This document shows positions 7,035-15,737 of a DNA stretch of 64,000 nt, one piece after another. Position 1 is the stretch's first letter. Every line of letters starts with the position of its first letter. The notes under the pieces are model-generated. The model worked only from the letters and a program-made list of their open reading frames with translations, was not told where the DNA came from and ran no database searches. A program made the translations under genes and the position numbers. The DNA is from Stenotrophomonas maltophilia (GTDB taxonomy: Bacteria > Pseudomonadota > Gammaproteobacteria > Xanthomonadales > Xanthomonadaceae): the NCBI RefSeq assembly GCF_001676385.1, contig NZ_LYVJ01000001.1:62001-126000 (forward strand), written 5' to 3'.

Positions 7035-9274
7035 TGGCTACCATCATCCCGCGCACCAGCGGCCCGCAGGTCCAGGCGCAGCTCGGTCCGCAGGTCCGGA
7101 ACAACGTGCAGGTGGATCTGTCGCCCGCCATTCGCGCCGCGGGGCAGGTGGGGCAAGCGGCAGCCCAGCTGTTCCAGCAGCAGAAGGACCGGGCCGACCT
7201 GACGGCCGTCATGCAGGCACGCCGTGAGTTGTCGGCATGGGAGGGCGAAACGTTCAACCCTGCCAACCCGGATGGCATTGCCAAGTACCAGGGGAAGAAC
7301 GCCTTGCAGGCCAACGAGGCGCTACTGGGCGACCTTGACCAGCGCGTGTCGGCCATCCGCGCCAATCTGTCCGGCGACCAGCAGCAGAAGTTCGACCAGG
7401 TGGCCTTCAGCTTCCGCGATTCGGTGCAGGGCCGGCTGAACAACTATGCCGACCGCGAATACAGCGCCTATGAGGCGACCGAGCGCAAGGCCACTATCGA
7501 CAACATCGGGCAGGACGCGGTCAGCGCCGGCATGTCCGGCGACTTCGGCCTGGCCGATGTGCGGCTGCAGGAAGCCGTAGGCATTGCCAGCGCCGCCTAC
7601 CAGACGCAGGGCATGGGCGCCGAGGCCATCAAGGCCAGCGAACGCGGGATCGTGTCATCCGTGCGCAAGCAGACGGCAGCGGCCCTGGCTACTCGCGACC
7701 CGTTCGCGGCAGAGGACTACTACCACCGCTACGCGGACCAGATGACGCCCGAGGACCGTGCGCAGGTGGAGCGGACGCTGTACCCGGTGGTGAAGGACCG
7801 CGCTGCGTATGAGCTGGCCAACTCGCTGGCCGACGGCCGCGGAGCCATTGAGCCGCTGCCTGCACCCACCGCGCGCGGCAAGCCGTCCCCGGCCATCGCC
7901 AAGGCGATCGATGATGCGGTGGCAGCCGAGGGCTTGGACGCTGCCGGCCGGGCGGACCTGTACGCGTTGGCCGAACAGGAGTCGGGATTCCGCGCCGACG
8001 CCGTCAACCCCGAAGTGCTGGACGACGGCGACCAGGCCACCGGCCTGTTCCAGTACCGCGCGACCAGCGCCGGCGGCATCGACCGCAAGGATGCTGCGGC
8101 GTCGGCCCGCCGCGCTGCTCGCGAGTACAAGGAACGGCTGGCCAAGGGCGGCCGAGCGTTCGCCATCGCCGCGCACTTCGCTGGAGAGGATGGCGCCGAT
8201 GCGGTAGTCAACCGTGGCCGATCAGCGCAGAACCCGAAGACGGCGCTGTACGTGCGGCAGGTGATGGGCCGCTCCGCGCGGTGGGCGACCGAGGGCCTGC
8301 AGGTGCCTGGTGCTGCGGCATCGTCTCCAAGCGCTGGGGCACCAGCACCATCGACGCTGGCTGACGCCATCGCCGCAATCCCGCGCACGCTGCCGCCGGA
8401 CCAGCGGGCAGCCACCGAAGGCTATCTCCGCGACATCTTCGCCCAACGCCAGGACCGCATCGAACAGGCCAAGAAACAGGCCGCCATGTCGATCTACGAC
8501 AAAGTGACGGCCGCCGGCGCGAGCGTTCCGCTGTCGCAGGTACTGGCGCCAGCCGAACTGGCCCTGGTTGGCCAAGACTCCAGCCTGAGCGAATCCATCA
8601 ATCGCTACCGGAAGCTCATCGCCGAGGGAGGGGTGATCCAGGACGACCCGGCCACGCTGGACAACCTGCAGCGCATGCAGGCCCTGAGCCCGGCTGAGTT
8701 TGCCAAGGTGCCTCTGGGGCAGTACGCCGACAGGCTCAGCGGCAAGACGCTGAAGGCCCTGGCTGATGACCAGACGAAGGCAAACGACCCGTCGAAGCGC
8801 GCCGACTGGATGACCGACAACGAGCGGCTGGAGCGTGGCTTCCAGATGCTCGGCTTCGGGAAGGACACCGATGTATCGGGGAACGGGTCGCAGGCCAAGA
8901 ATGCACCGCGCGACGCGCTCCGTGGCGAGTTCCGCATCGCCTACCAGAACGCGCAGACGGCCTTCGTACAGTCCACTGGCAAGAAGCCGACGCCGGAGCA
9001 GGCGGACGTGCTACTGCAGGCAACGGCCAAGCAGTTCGCCCAGAACCTGCAGGCTGGTCGCCTCAGCGCCATCCAGGAGGAGGGCGGCAAGTTCAAGAAC
9101 AACCCGAAGGTGAAAACCGGGCTCTACAGCAGCGCCGCGCAGTTCGACCTGCAGATCAGCCAAGCAGATCGTGACGCGGTCCGGGGCGCATACATCGATA
9201 AGTATGGCCGCCCCCCGACGGACGCATGGGTTACCCAGTACTTCGCCCGCAAGAGCCAAGGAGCCAAGAAGTGA
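7034..9274 (+). CDS. Internal virion protein with lytic transglycosylase-like domain
   Basis: A 746-residue protein ejected from phage heads of this type to open the peptidoglycan for DNA transit. Around residue 316 it carries ALAEQESGFRADAVN, the goose-type/SLT-like motif with the presumed catalytic Glu316, followed by ATGLFQYR and AIAAHFAGEDGA, which correspond to the Gln and final blocks of transglycosylases. The rest is Gln/Ala/Asp-rich helix. I place the start at ATG 7034, overlapping the previous TGA, with GGGAGG upstream; an in-frame TTG at 7013 is less likely. Stop overlaps the next start (GTGA). Enzyme activity is inferred from motif only. Confidence 0.7.
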   Translation: MATIIPRTSGPQVQAQLGPQVRNNVQVDLSPAIRAAGQVGQAAAQLFQQQKDRADLTAVMQARRELSAWEGETFNPANPDGIAKYQGKNALQANEALLGDLDQRVSAIRANLSGDQQQKFDQVAFSFRDSVQGRLNNYADREYSAYEATERKATIDNIGQDAVSAGMSGDFGLADVRLQEAVGIASAAYQTQGMGAEAIKASERGIVSSVRKQTAAALATRDPFAAEDYYHRYADQMTPEDRAQVERTLYPVVKDRAAYELANSLADGRGAIEPLPAPTARGKPSPAIAKAIDDAVAAEGLDAAGRADLYALAEQESGFRADAVNPEVLDDGDQATGLFQYRATSAGGIDRKDAAASARRAAREYKERLAKGGRAFAIAAHFAGEDGADAVVNRGRSAQNPKTALYVRQVMGRSARWATEGLQVPGAAASSPSAGAPAPSTLADAIAAIPRTLPPDQRAATEGYLRDIFAQRQDRIEQAKKQAAMSIYDKVTAAGASVPLSQVLAPAELALVGQDSSLSESINRYRKLIAEGGVIQDDPATLDNLQRMQALSPAEFAKVPLGQYADRLSGKTLKALADDQTKANDPSKRADWMTDNERLERGFQMLGFGKDTDVSGNGSQAKNAPRDALRGEFRIAYQNAQTAFVQSTGKKPTPEQADVLLQATAKQFAQNLQAGRLSAIQEEGGKFKNNPKVKTGLYSSAAQFDLQISQADRDAVRGAYIDKYGRPPTDAWVTQYFARKSQGAKK

Positions 9275-12200
9275 TCGACAACGTGCTGGAAGGCTTCGAC
9301 GAACTGTCGGACGAGATCGAGAACCACCGGCAGGTGACCCTGCGCAGCGCCTACACCGGCACCAGCCAGAAGCCAGAAGAAGCCGCGCGCGCAAACCAGC
9401 TGTCGGATCAGCTCGGCCAACCGTTCGGCGTAGTGGCGGCCAATCTGGCCGACTACGAGCAGGACGCCCGCCGGCAGGAGATCGATGATGCCGGCCGCGC
9501 ATCGCCGCACGTGGGCGACTTCCTGAGCGATCCGCGGCGCATGGCGCTGGCCAGTGACGAAGCCCCGAAGCTGGCCACCTATGCCAACTCGCTGGTGACC
9601 GGCGAGGCCCGAGCCACTGCAGAGCCGAACATCCTGGAGCAGGTCATCGGCGGCATCGTCAGCGGCTGGCAGCGCGGCAAGGCCAATGCGCTGGCACTGT
9701 TGCCCGATGGTCCAGCCGTAGTTGACCCCGCCACGGGCCGCCTGACGACTGACCGCACTGCGGAGGAGGCGGCACTACGCGCAGACCAGGAGCGCCGGGC
9801 GCAGGCCGCAGAGGTGACCAGTGCCAGCACCGACCGTGGATTCCAGGCATTCGACCGCGCGAACAAGGCCGGCAGCTTCAGCGGAGCTGTGCGCGAGCTG
9901 GCCGGCGGCGGTAGGGACACGCTCGGCGCCATCGCAGTCACCCTGGGGCAGTCGATCGGCATGGGTGCCCCGGGTCTGGCGCTGACGGCAGCCACTGGCG
10001 GCGGCAGCCGCGTGGTCACTGCGGCCTCGGCGGGCACGGGATCTGGCCTGACCGAGTTCGGTGCAAGCATCGCCGACGCCATGCAGGACGCGAATGTCGA
10101 CCCGACTGACGCCTATGCCGTAGGCCAGTTCCTGCGTGACCCGCAGAAGATGGCAGCCGCGCGCGAGAAGGCAGCCAAGCGCGGCGTGGCCATCGGCATT
10201 TTCGACGCATTGACTGCTGGTGTGGCCGGCCACTTCATCAACAATGCCAGGCGCAGCGCGTCGTCGGCGATTCTCCGCACTGGTGCCGATGCCGGCGTGC
10301 AGCTGGGTGGCGGCGCGGCCGGTGAGGCCACCGCTCAGTTGCTGACCGAAGAGCGCCTGAAGTGGGGCGACATCATCATGGAGGGCCTGGCCGAGGTCCC
10401 CACCGGTGCGGTGGAGGTCCATGCCAACTACCGTGCTGCTCGCGCATCCGGGCATGTGCGCTGGATCAATGAACGGCTGGACCAGGTGATGCAGTCTGGC
10501 CAGAGCAACGACCGGCTGCGCGCTGCCACCGAGCTTGCTGCCGAGCTGAAGCTGGGCGAGCGCTCTCCGGAGGACATGAAGGCGCTGACCGCGCAGGTGG
10601 CCGGCGAAGACGCGCGGGTGTATCTGGACGCGGAGCAGGCGCAGACGTTGTTCCAGTCCGCGCCGCAGGTGCTGCAGGAAATGGTCGGGGGTGAGGCGGC
10701 ACTGGCCGAGCAGCTGGCCACCGGCCAGGTCGTGATCCCTATGGCTGAGTGGATGGCCGCAGTTCCGCGCCTGCCGAACCGCGACGAGATCCTGCGCAAC
10801 GCGCGCACCACCGCAGACGGGCTGTCGCCGGCGGAACTGGAAACGCTCGACATCGACGCCATGGCTCGCGAGCTGGGCGTGCCGCTGGATGCGCCGGCAC
10901 CGGACGCTACCGCCGCGAATGCCCGCGCGCAGGTGCAGCAAGCCGTCATGGCGCAGCTGGTCGGGACCGAGCGGTATACGCCCGCCCAGGCCGAGAGCCA
11001 GGCGCAGCTGTGGGGCGCCATGTTCGGCCGCCTGGGCGAGGTCACCGGGCAGGATCCAGTAGCGCTGTACGAGCGCTATGCAGCCGGCATTGAGGCGGCT
11101 GAGGCACCGGCCGAGGGCGGAGAGGGGCAGCCGCGTACGCTGATGCAGCGGGGCATGGATGCGCTGCGCGGGCTGTTCGGTTTGGCCCAGGCGCCTGTCG
11201 CTGACCAAGGGCAGCAGAATGTGTCCGCCGGGGATGTGCTGTTCCAGCCGACCCGCACGGATGAAGTTCCGACTGGCCTGGCCCCGAACACGCCCGTGCC
11301 GGTGATCGAGCTGGAGCCCACTACCGGAAACCCGGCCGAATGGTTTGCAGAGTCGAACGAGCTGATGCGGACTCAGCAGGACGGCACCGAAGTCACCGCG
11401 CCGGATGGCCAGCCTGTTCGATTCGCTTCGCGCGGTCGCAAGAAGGTGATGTCCAAGGGGAGGCGGGATCCGCTGCGGCAGGCCGTAGCCCGCGAGCTGC
11501 CGACGCTGGTGGAATCGGCGCCAATCCACTCTACGTCAGTGGATACCGACGACAAGACTGTGTCCTACGCATACGCGGCGTCTGCTGTGCAGTACGACGG
11601 CTTGGTGTATCCGGTGCGGCTGGTGTACCGCGTCGGCAACGATGGCGTGCGCCGCGCCTATGATTTCGAAGGCTTTGAAATAGGAAACCCCGACGGCCTC
11701 GGCAGCGATTCGCTGCGCCAATCGGGGTCTGATGTCGGTGCCATGGAGCGGGCCGGCACGGCCGAGTCCGAGTTGCGTACCCGCAGTCTGCCGACATCGG
11801 CGCTGACGCTATCAGAGGTTCTGTCGGCTTTCAACACCAGGCCGTTCTTCCAGTCCTCTGAGGCGGCCCCTCGGGGGCAGATTCAGATTGGCCCTGACCG
11901 GTCGATGCAGATCAGCCTGTTCAGGGGGGCGGATTTGTCCACTTTCCTGCACGAATCGGGCCACTTCTTCCTGGAGGTGTACCGCGACGTTGCCATGGCC
12001 GAGGACGCATCGCCCCAGCTGCGTGATGATCTGGCCGCCCTGCTGAAATGGTTCGGTGTCGAGTCGGTGGACCAGATCGGCGTCGACCAGCACGAACAGT
12101 TCGCCCGGGGCTTCGAGGCTTATCTGGGCGAGGGCAAGGCTCCGACCCCTGAGCTGCAATCGGTGTTCAGCCAGTTCAAGCAGTGGATTCTCGGCGTCTA

Positions 12201-15200
12201 CCGCAGCCTGCGGAACCTGGACGTGGAGCTGACCGACGAGGTGCGCGGTGTGTTCGACCGCATGCTGGCCAGCCAGGAAGAGATCGAGGCTGCGCAGGCA
12301 CGCGTGGGCTTCGAGCCGATCGCGCGCGACCTGGCAGAGGCGCAGGCGCTGGGCATGACCGAGCGCCAGTTCGCCGACTACCAGGCGCAGGTTGCTGCGG
12401 CGAGGGAACAGGCCGAGGCGGACCTGATGGCGCAGCTGCAGGAAGCCGATGCGCGGGCGCGCGAGCGCTGGTGGAAGGATGAGCTGGCCACCATCCGCGG
12501 CGAGGTCGAAGCGGAGATCGAGGCCACGCCCATCGTGCGTGCCTACCGTGTGCTGACCGGCCGGAAGGAAGCCGGCGGCGAGCCGGTGCCTGAGCAGCTG
12601 CAGGGCCTGAAGCTGGACCGCGCAGTGCTGGCCGCGACGTATGGCGATGGCCTGCTGAGCAAAATGGGGCGTGTCTATGCCCGCACGGGCGGTACTCACC
12701 CGGATGAGGCAGCCGCCCTGTTGGGCTTCAGCTCTGGGGACGAACTGGTGCAGGGCCTGTGGACGGTGCGCCAGACCCTGGCCGGCGTGAGTGCCGAGGC
12801 TGACGCGCGCATGCAGGCCCGGCACGGTGAGCCCATGACCGATGGCACGCTGCCGCAGCGGGCACTGGACGCGGTTCACGGCAGCCGAAAAATCCAGCTG
12901 CTGGAGCGCGAACTGGGAGTGCTGGCGGACTTGGCGCGGGAGCCCCGGCCGAACCGCCGAGAGTTGAAGGCCGTCGCCGAGGCCGTGCTATCCCGAAAGA
13001 CCGCGCGGCAGATCCGCCCCAATGAGTACCTGGTCGCTGAGCGAAAGGCGGCCCGTGCGGCGGCCCAGGCTGCGGCGAAGGGGAAGTTTGCCGATGCGCT
13101 GCAGGCGAAGCGGCAGCAGGCGCTGAACGCTGTGCTGTTCGCCGAGGCCCGCGCGGTGCAGCAGGAGGTCGAGTCGAAGGTCAGTTACATCCGGCGGCAG
13201 ATGACGCCGAAGGCCCGCGAGCGCTTGGGCAAGGCCGGTGCCGACTACCTGGAGGCCATGGACAGCATCGCCGATACCTACGAGTTCCGCGAGGTGTCTG
13301 GCCGGGCCGTGGCGCGCCGGCAGAGCCTGCGGCAGTGGGTAGAAGCTCGCCAGGCTGACGACGACCTGACCGCTGTGAGCGATGCGCTACTGGCCAGGGT
13401 GGAGGCCGAGAGCGTGACCAACTATGCGGACCTGCCGATTGCCGAGTTCCGCGAGCTTCACGACGCGGTGACCAACATCGCGCGCCTGGCCAAGTTGAAG
13501 AACCAGCTGCTTGGCAACAAAGATCAGCGCGACTGGGAAAGCGCGCAGGCCGAGCTGGCCGGGGCCATCCGCGGCGCAATCGCCGAGGGCAAGCCGCTGC
13601 CGTTCTCCGATTCCGACATGACGGCGCTGCAGAAGGTGGGATCTGCGTACACCGGCCTGCTGGACTGGGTACTGCGGCCCGAAACCGTGGTCGAGTGGTT
13701 GGACGGCGGAGAGACAGGGCCGTGGCACGATTTCCTGTGGAACCAGGCCGAGGCCGCTCAGCAGCACCGGATCGAGCTGCGCAACCGGGTAGGCGGCATG
13801 CTCGAGCAGGTCATGAATGCCCTGACGCCGGATCAGCGCGCAGACCTCAATCGGCTGGTGTATGTGCCGAGCCTTGGCCGGTCTCTCTCGAAAAACACCA
13901 TCGTTGCTGTGGCCCTGAACCTGGGTAACGCTGGCAACCGCGACAAGCTGATGCGAGGCGGCTACATCGGCCAGAACGCTGAGATCATCCAGTTCACGCC
14001 GCAGAACATCGCGGACATGCTGGGACACCTTACGCCGGCCGACGCACAGATGGTGCAGGGCGTCTGGGACGCGGTGAACAGCCTGTGGCCGGACATCGTG
14101 GAGCAGCAGCGCCGCCTTTCGGGCGTTGCTCCGGAGCAGGTCGAGCCGATGCCGCTGATCTTCACCGCAGCGGATGGTTCTATGGTCAGCCTGCGCGGTG
14201 GCTATTACCCGGCGGTGTACGATCCCAGGGCATCCGCTGGAGGCGTGAAGCAGGCGCGCGCGGCCGAAGAGCAGATCATGGGCGGCACCTTCAGCCGCGC
14301 GATGACCAGCAAAGGGCACACCAAGGAGCGGACGGATTACGCCGCGCCTATGTTGCTGGACTATCACCGCGTTCTGTCGCGCCACCTCAATGACGTGATC
14401 ACCGACGTGTCGCACCGCGGCTACGTGAAGCAGGCGCTCCGTGTTCTGGAAGACCAGGAGTTGAAGGCCCTCATCCAGCAGCGGCTGTCCGAGGGCGCCT
14501 ATCACGCACTGCACGGGAGTGTGAAGAACGCCGTCCGCGGCGCATCGGTGTCTGAGCCTGGCTCCAGCATGGCCGAGAAGATCGGCGACGCGGTACTGAC
14601 CAATACGGCCGTCGCCGCGCTGGGGTTCCGGCTGCCGCTGGTGTTCGCCAACAGCGTGGTGGCACCGATTCAGGCAGCGGCGCGCGTGGATCCGAAGTAC
14701 CTGGCCACCGGCTACGCGGCCTACTACCGCAATCCGGCCAAGATGACGGAGATGATTCACTCTCTGTCGCCCTTCATGGAGGAACGCGCCAACTCGCTCG
14801 ACTCGTCCTATCAGGTGGTGCTGGGCAAGCTCTCGGGTAAGCGTGGCATCCGCGCGGCGGCGATGAAAATAGCAATGGAGGTGCACCGCTGGACCGTGCC
14901 GCTGGCCGAGCGCGCCATCTGGCTGGGCCGTTACCAGCAGGCCCAGGCGCAGGGTGCCGGCATCGATGAGGCGGTACGACTGGCGGACAAGGCGATCCGA
15001 ACCACCCAGCAGGCCGGCGCCCCGAAGGACCTCAGTGCTGCTGAGCGTGACCCCCGCTACAAGTGGGTGCGCATGTTCATTGGCCCGATGATCATCATGA
15101 ACAACCGCCTGCAGGAATCTGGCCTGCGTGGCCTGTACCTGGGGCGCGTACAGTCCCCAGCCCGCGCGCTCGGCACCTGGCTGTCGGCCGGCGTGCTTTC

Positions 15201-15669
15201 GAACGCAGTGTTCGAGCTGCTGATGATGCGCGGCCCTGACGGCGGAGACGACGACGAGAAGGGCTGGGATGACTGGAGCGCCTGGCTCGCTCGTAAGACG
15301 CTGCTATTCCCGTTCCAGACGATCCCCCTGCTGCGTGACGTGGCCGGCGGCATCGATGCTGCGATCGAGGGCAAGCCCAGCATGGGGCGTCCCAACCCGA
15401 TCGTCGACGCGGGCGTGGCGCTGGCGAAGTTCGGCCACACCGCGTGGAAGGAGGGCAGGGACTGGATCGAAGACGATGATGAGCCCGACGCGGAGAAGCT
15501 GATCAAGACCGGCGTCCGCGCCGCCGGCCCACTGACCGGCATTCCCAGCAACCAGATGCTCACCACCGGTGAGTACCTCTACGACGTGGGCACTGGGCAA
15601 TACACACCGGACAACCCGGCCGAGGCCGCCGCCTACCTGATGTACCGCCGTCCGAAGGACGAGCAGTAG
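9271..15669 (+). CDS. Giant polyvalent virion protein with zincin motif and LPD38-like C-terminus
   Basis: 2132 residues, the largest gene here. Start taken as GTG 9271 (overlaps the previous TGA; AAGGAG 10 bases before) rather than the in-frame ATG at 9226 inside the previous gene. Visible parts in order: Gly/Ala-rich, possibly membrane-active segment near residues 220-270; LPD3-like segment (VSYAYAASAVQYDGLVYPV, about 755-800); LSTFLHESGHFFLEVYRD with HExxH at His894-His898, a zinc metallopeptidase-like motif; long charged coiled-coil regions (about 1000-1450); and a C-terminal NRLQESGLRGLYLGR...WLSAGVLSNAVFELL segment typical of the LPD38 domain of large polyvalent proteins. By place and size it should be the last internal virion protein, delivered to the host with DNA. 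Activity of the peptidase motif is not shown by the sequence alone. Confidence 0.7.
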   Translation: MIDNVLEGFDELSDEIENHRQVTLRSAYTGTSQKPEEAARANQLSDQLGQPFGVVAANLADYEQDARRQEIDDAGRASPHVGDFLSDPRRMALASDEAPKLATYANSLVTGEARATAEPNILEQVIGGIVSGWQRGKANALALLPDGPAVVDPATGRLTTDRTAEEAALRADQERRAQAAEVTSASTDRGFQAFDRANKAGSFSGAVRELAGGGRDTLGAIAVTLGQSIGMGAPGLALTAATGGGSRVVTAASAGTGSGLTEFGASIADAMQDANVDPTDAYAVGQFLRDPQKMAAAREKAAKRGVAIGIFDALTAGVAGHFINNARRSASSAILRTGADAGVQLGGGAAGEATAQLLTEERLKWGDIIMEGLAEVPTGAVEVHANYRAARASGHVRWINERLDQVMQSGQSNDRLRAATELAAELKLGERSPEDMKALTAQVAGEDARVYLDAEQAQTLFQSAPQVLQEMVGGEAALAEQLATGQVVIPMAEWMAAVPRLPNRDEILRNARTTADGLSPAELETLDIDAMARELGVPLDAPAPDATAANARAQVQQAVMAQLVGTERYTPAQAESQAQLWGAMFGRLGEVTGQDPVALYERYAAGIEAAEAPAEGGEGQPRTLMQRGMDALRGLFGLAQAPVADQGQQNVSAGDVLFQPTRTDEVPTGLAPNTPVPVIELEPTTGNPAEWFAESNELMRTQQDGTEVTAPDGQPVRFASRGRKKVMSKGRRDPLRQAVARELPTLVESAPIHSTSVDTDDKTVSYAYAASAVQYDGLVYPVRLVYRVGNDGVRRAYDFEGFEIGNPDGLGSDSLRQSGSDVGAMERAGTAESELRTRSLPTSALTLSEVLSAFNTRPFFQSSEAAPRGQIQIGPDRSMQISLFRGADLSTFLHESGHFFLEVYRDVAMAEDASPQLRDDLAALLKWFGVESVDQIGVDQHEQFARGFEAYLGEGKAPTPELQSVFSQFKQWILGVYRSLRNLDVELTDEVRGVFDRMLASQEEIEAAQARVGFEPIARDLAEAQALGMTERQFADYQAQVAAAREQAEADLMAQLQEADARARERWWKDELATIRGEVEAEIEATPIVRAYRVLTGRKEAGGEPVPEQLQGLKLDRAVLAATYGDGLLSKMGRVYARTGGTHPDEAAALLGFSSGDELVQGLWTVRQTLAGVSAEADARMQARHGEPMTDGTLPQRALDAVHGSRKIQLLERELGVLADLAREPRPNRRELKAVAEAVLSRKTARQIRPNEYLVAERKAARAAAQAAAKGKFADALQAKRQQALNAVLFAEARAVQQEVESKVSYIRRQMTPKARERLGKAGADYLEAMDSIADTYEFREVSGRAVARRQSLRQWVEARQADDDLTAVSDALLARVEAESVTNYADLPIAEFRELHDAVTNIARLAKLKNQLLGNKDQRDWESAQAELAGAIRGAIAEGKPLPFSDSDMTALQKVGSAYTGLLDWVLRPETVVEWLDGGETGPWHDFLWNQAEAAQQHRIELRNRVGGMLEQVMNALTPDQRADLNRLVYVPSLGRSLSKNTIVAVALNLGNAGNRDKLMRGGYIGQNAEIIQFTPQNIADMLGHLTPADAQMVQGVWDAVNSLWPDIVEQQRRLSGVAPEQVEPMPLIFTAADGSMVSLRGGYYPAVYDPRASAGGVKQARAAEEQIMGGTFSRAMTSKGHTKERTDYAAPMLLDYHRVLSRHLNDVITDVSHRGYVKQALRVLEDQELKALIQQRLSEGAYHALHGSVKNAVRGASVSEPGSSMAEKIGDAVLTNTAVAALGFRLPLVFANSVVAPIQAAARVDPKYLATGYAAYYRNPAKMTEMIHSLSPFMEERANSLDSSYQVVLGKLSGKRGIRAAAMKIAMEVHRWTVPLAERAIWLGRYQQAQAQGAGIDEAVRLADKAIRTTQQAGAPKDLSAAERDPRYKWVRMFIGPMIIMNNRLQESGLRGLYLGRVQSPARALGTWLSAGVLSNAVFELLMMRGPDGGDDDEKGWDDWSAWLARKTLLFPFQTIPLLRDVAGGIDAAIEGKPSMGRPNPIVDAGVALAKFGHTAWKEGRDWIEDDDEPDAEKLIKTGVRAAGPLTGIPSNQMLTTGEYLYDVGTGQYTPDNPAEAAAYLMYRRPKDEQ

Positions 15670-15698
15670 CAGTAACCACTCACCTCCGTTCAACCACC

Positions 15699-15724
15699 AG
15701 CCCGCATCAGCGGGCTTTCTTTTT
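15699..15724 (+). terminator. Rho-independent terminator after internal virion genes
   Basis: Seven-base perfect stem AGCCCGC / GCGGGCT with a 4-base loop (ATCA), followed by TTCTTTTTG. It separates the long structural operon from the tailspike gene, which therefore probably has partial readthrough or its own promoter. Confidence 0.8.
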
Positions 15725-15737
15725 GCCTGGGGATACC

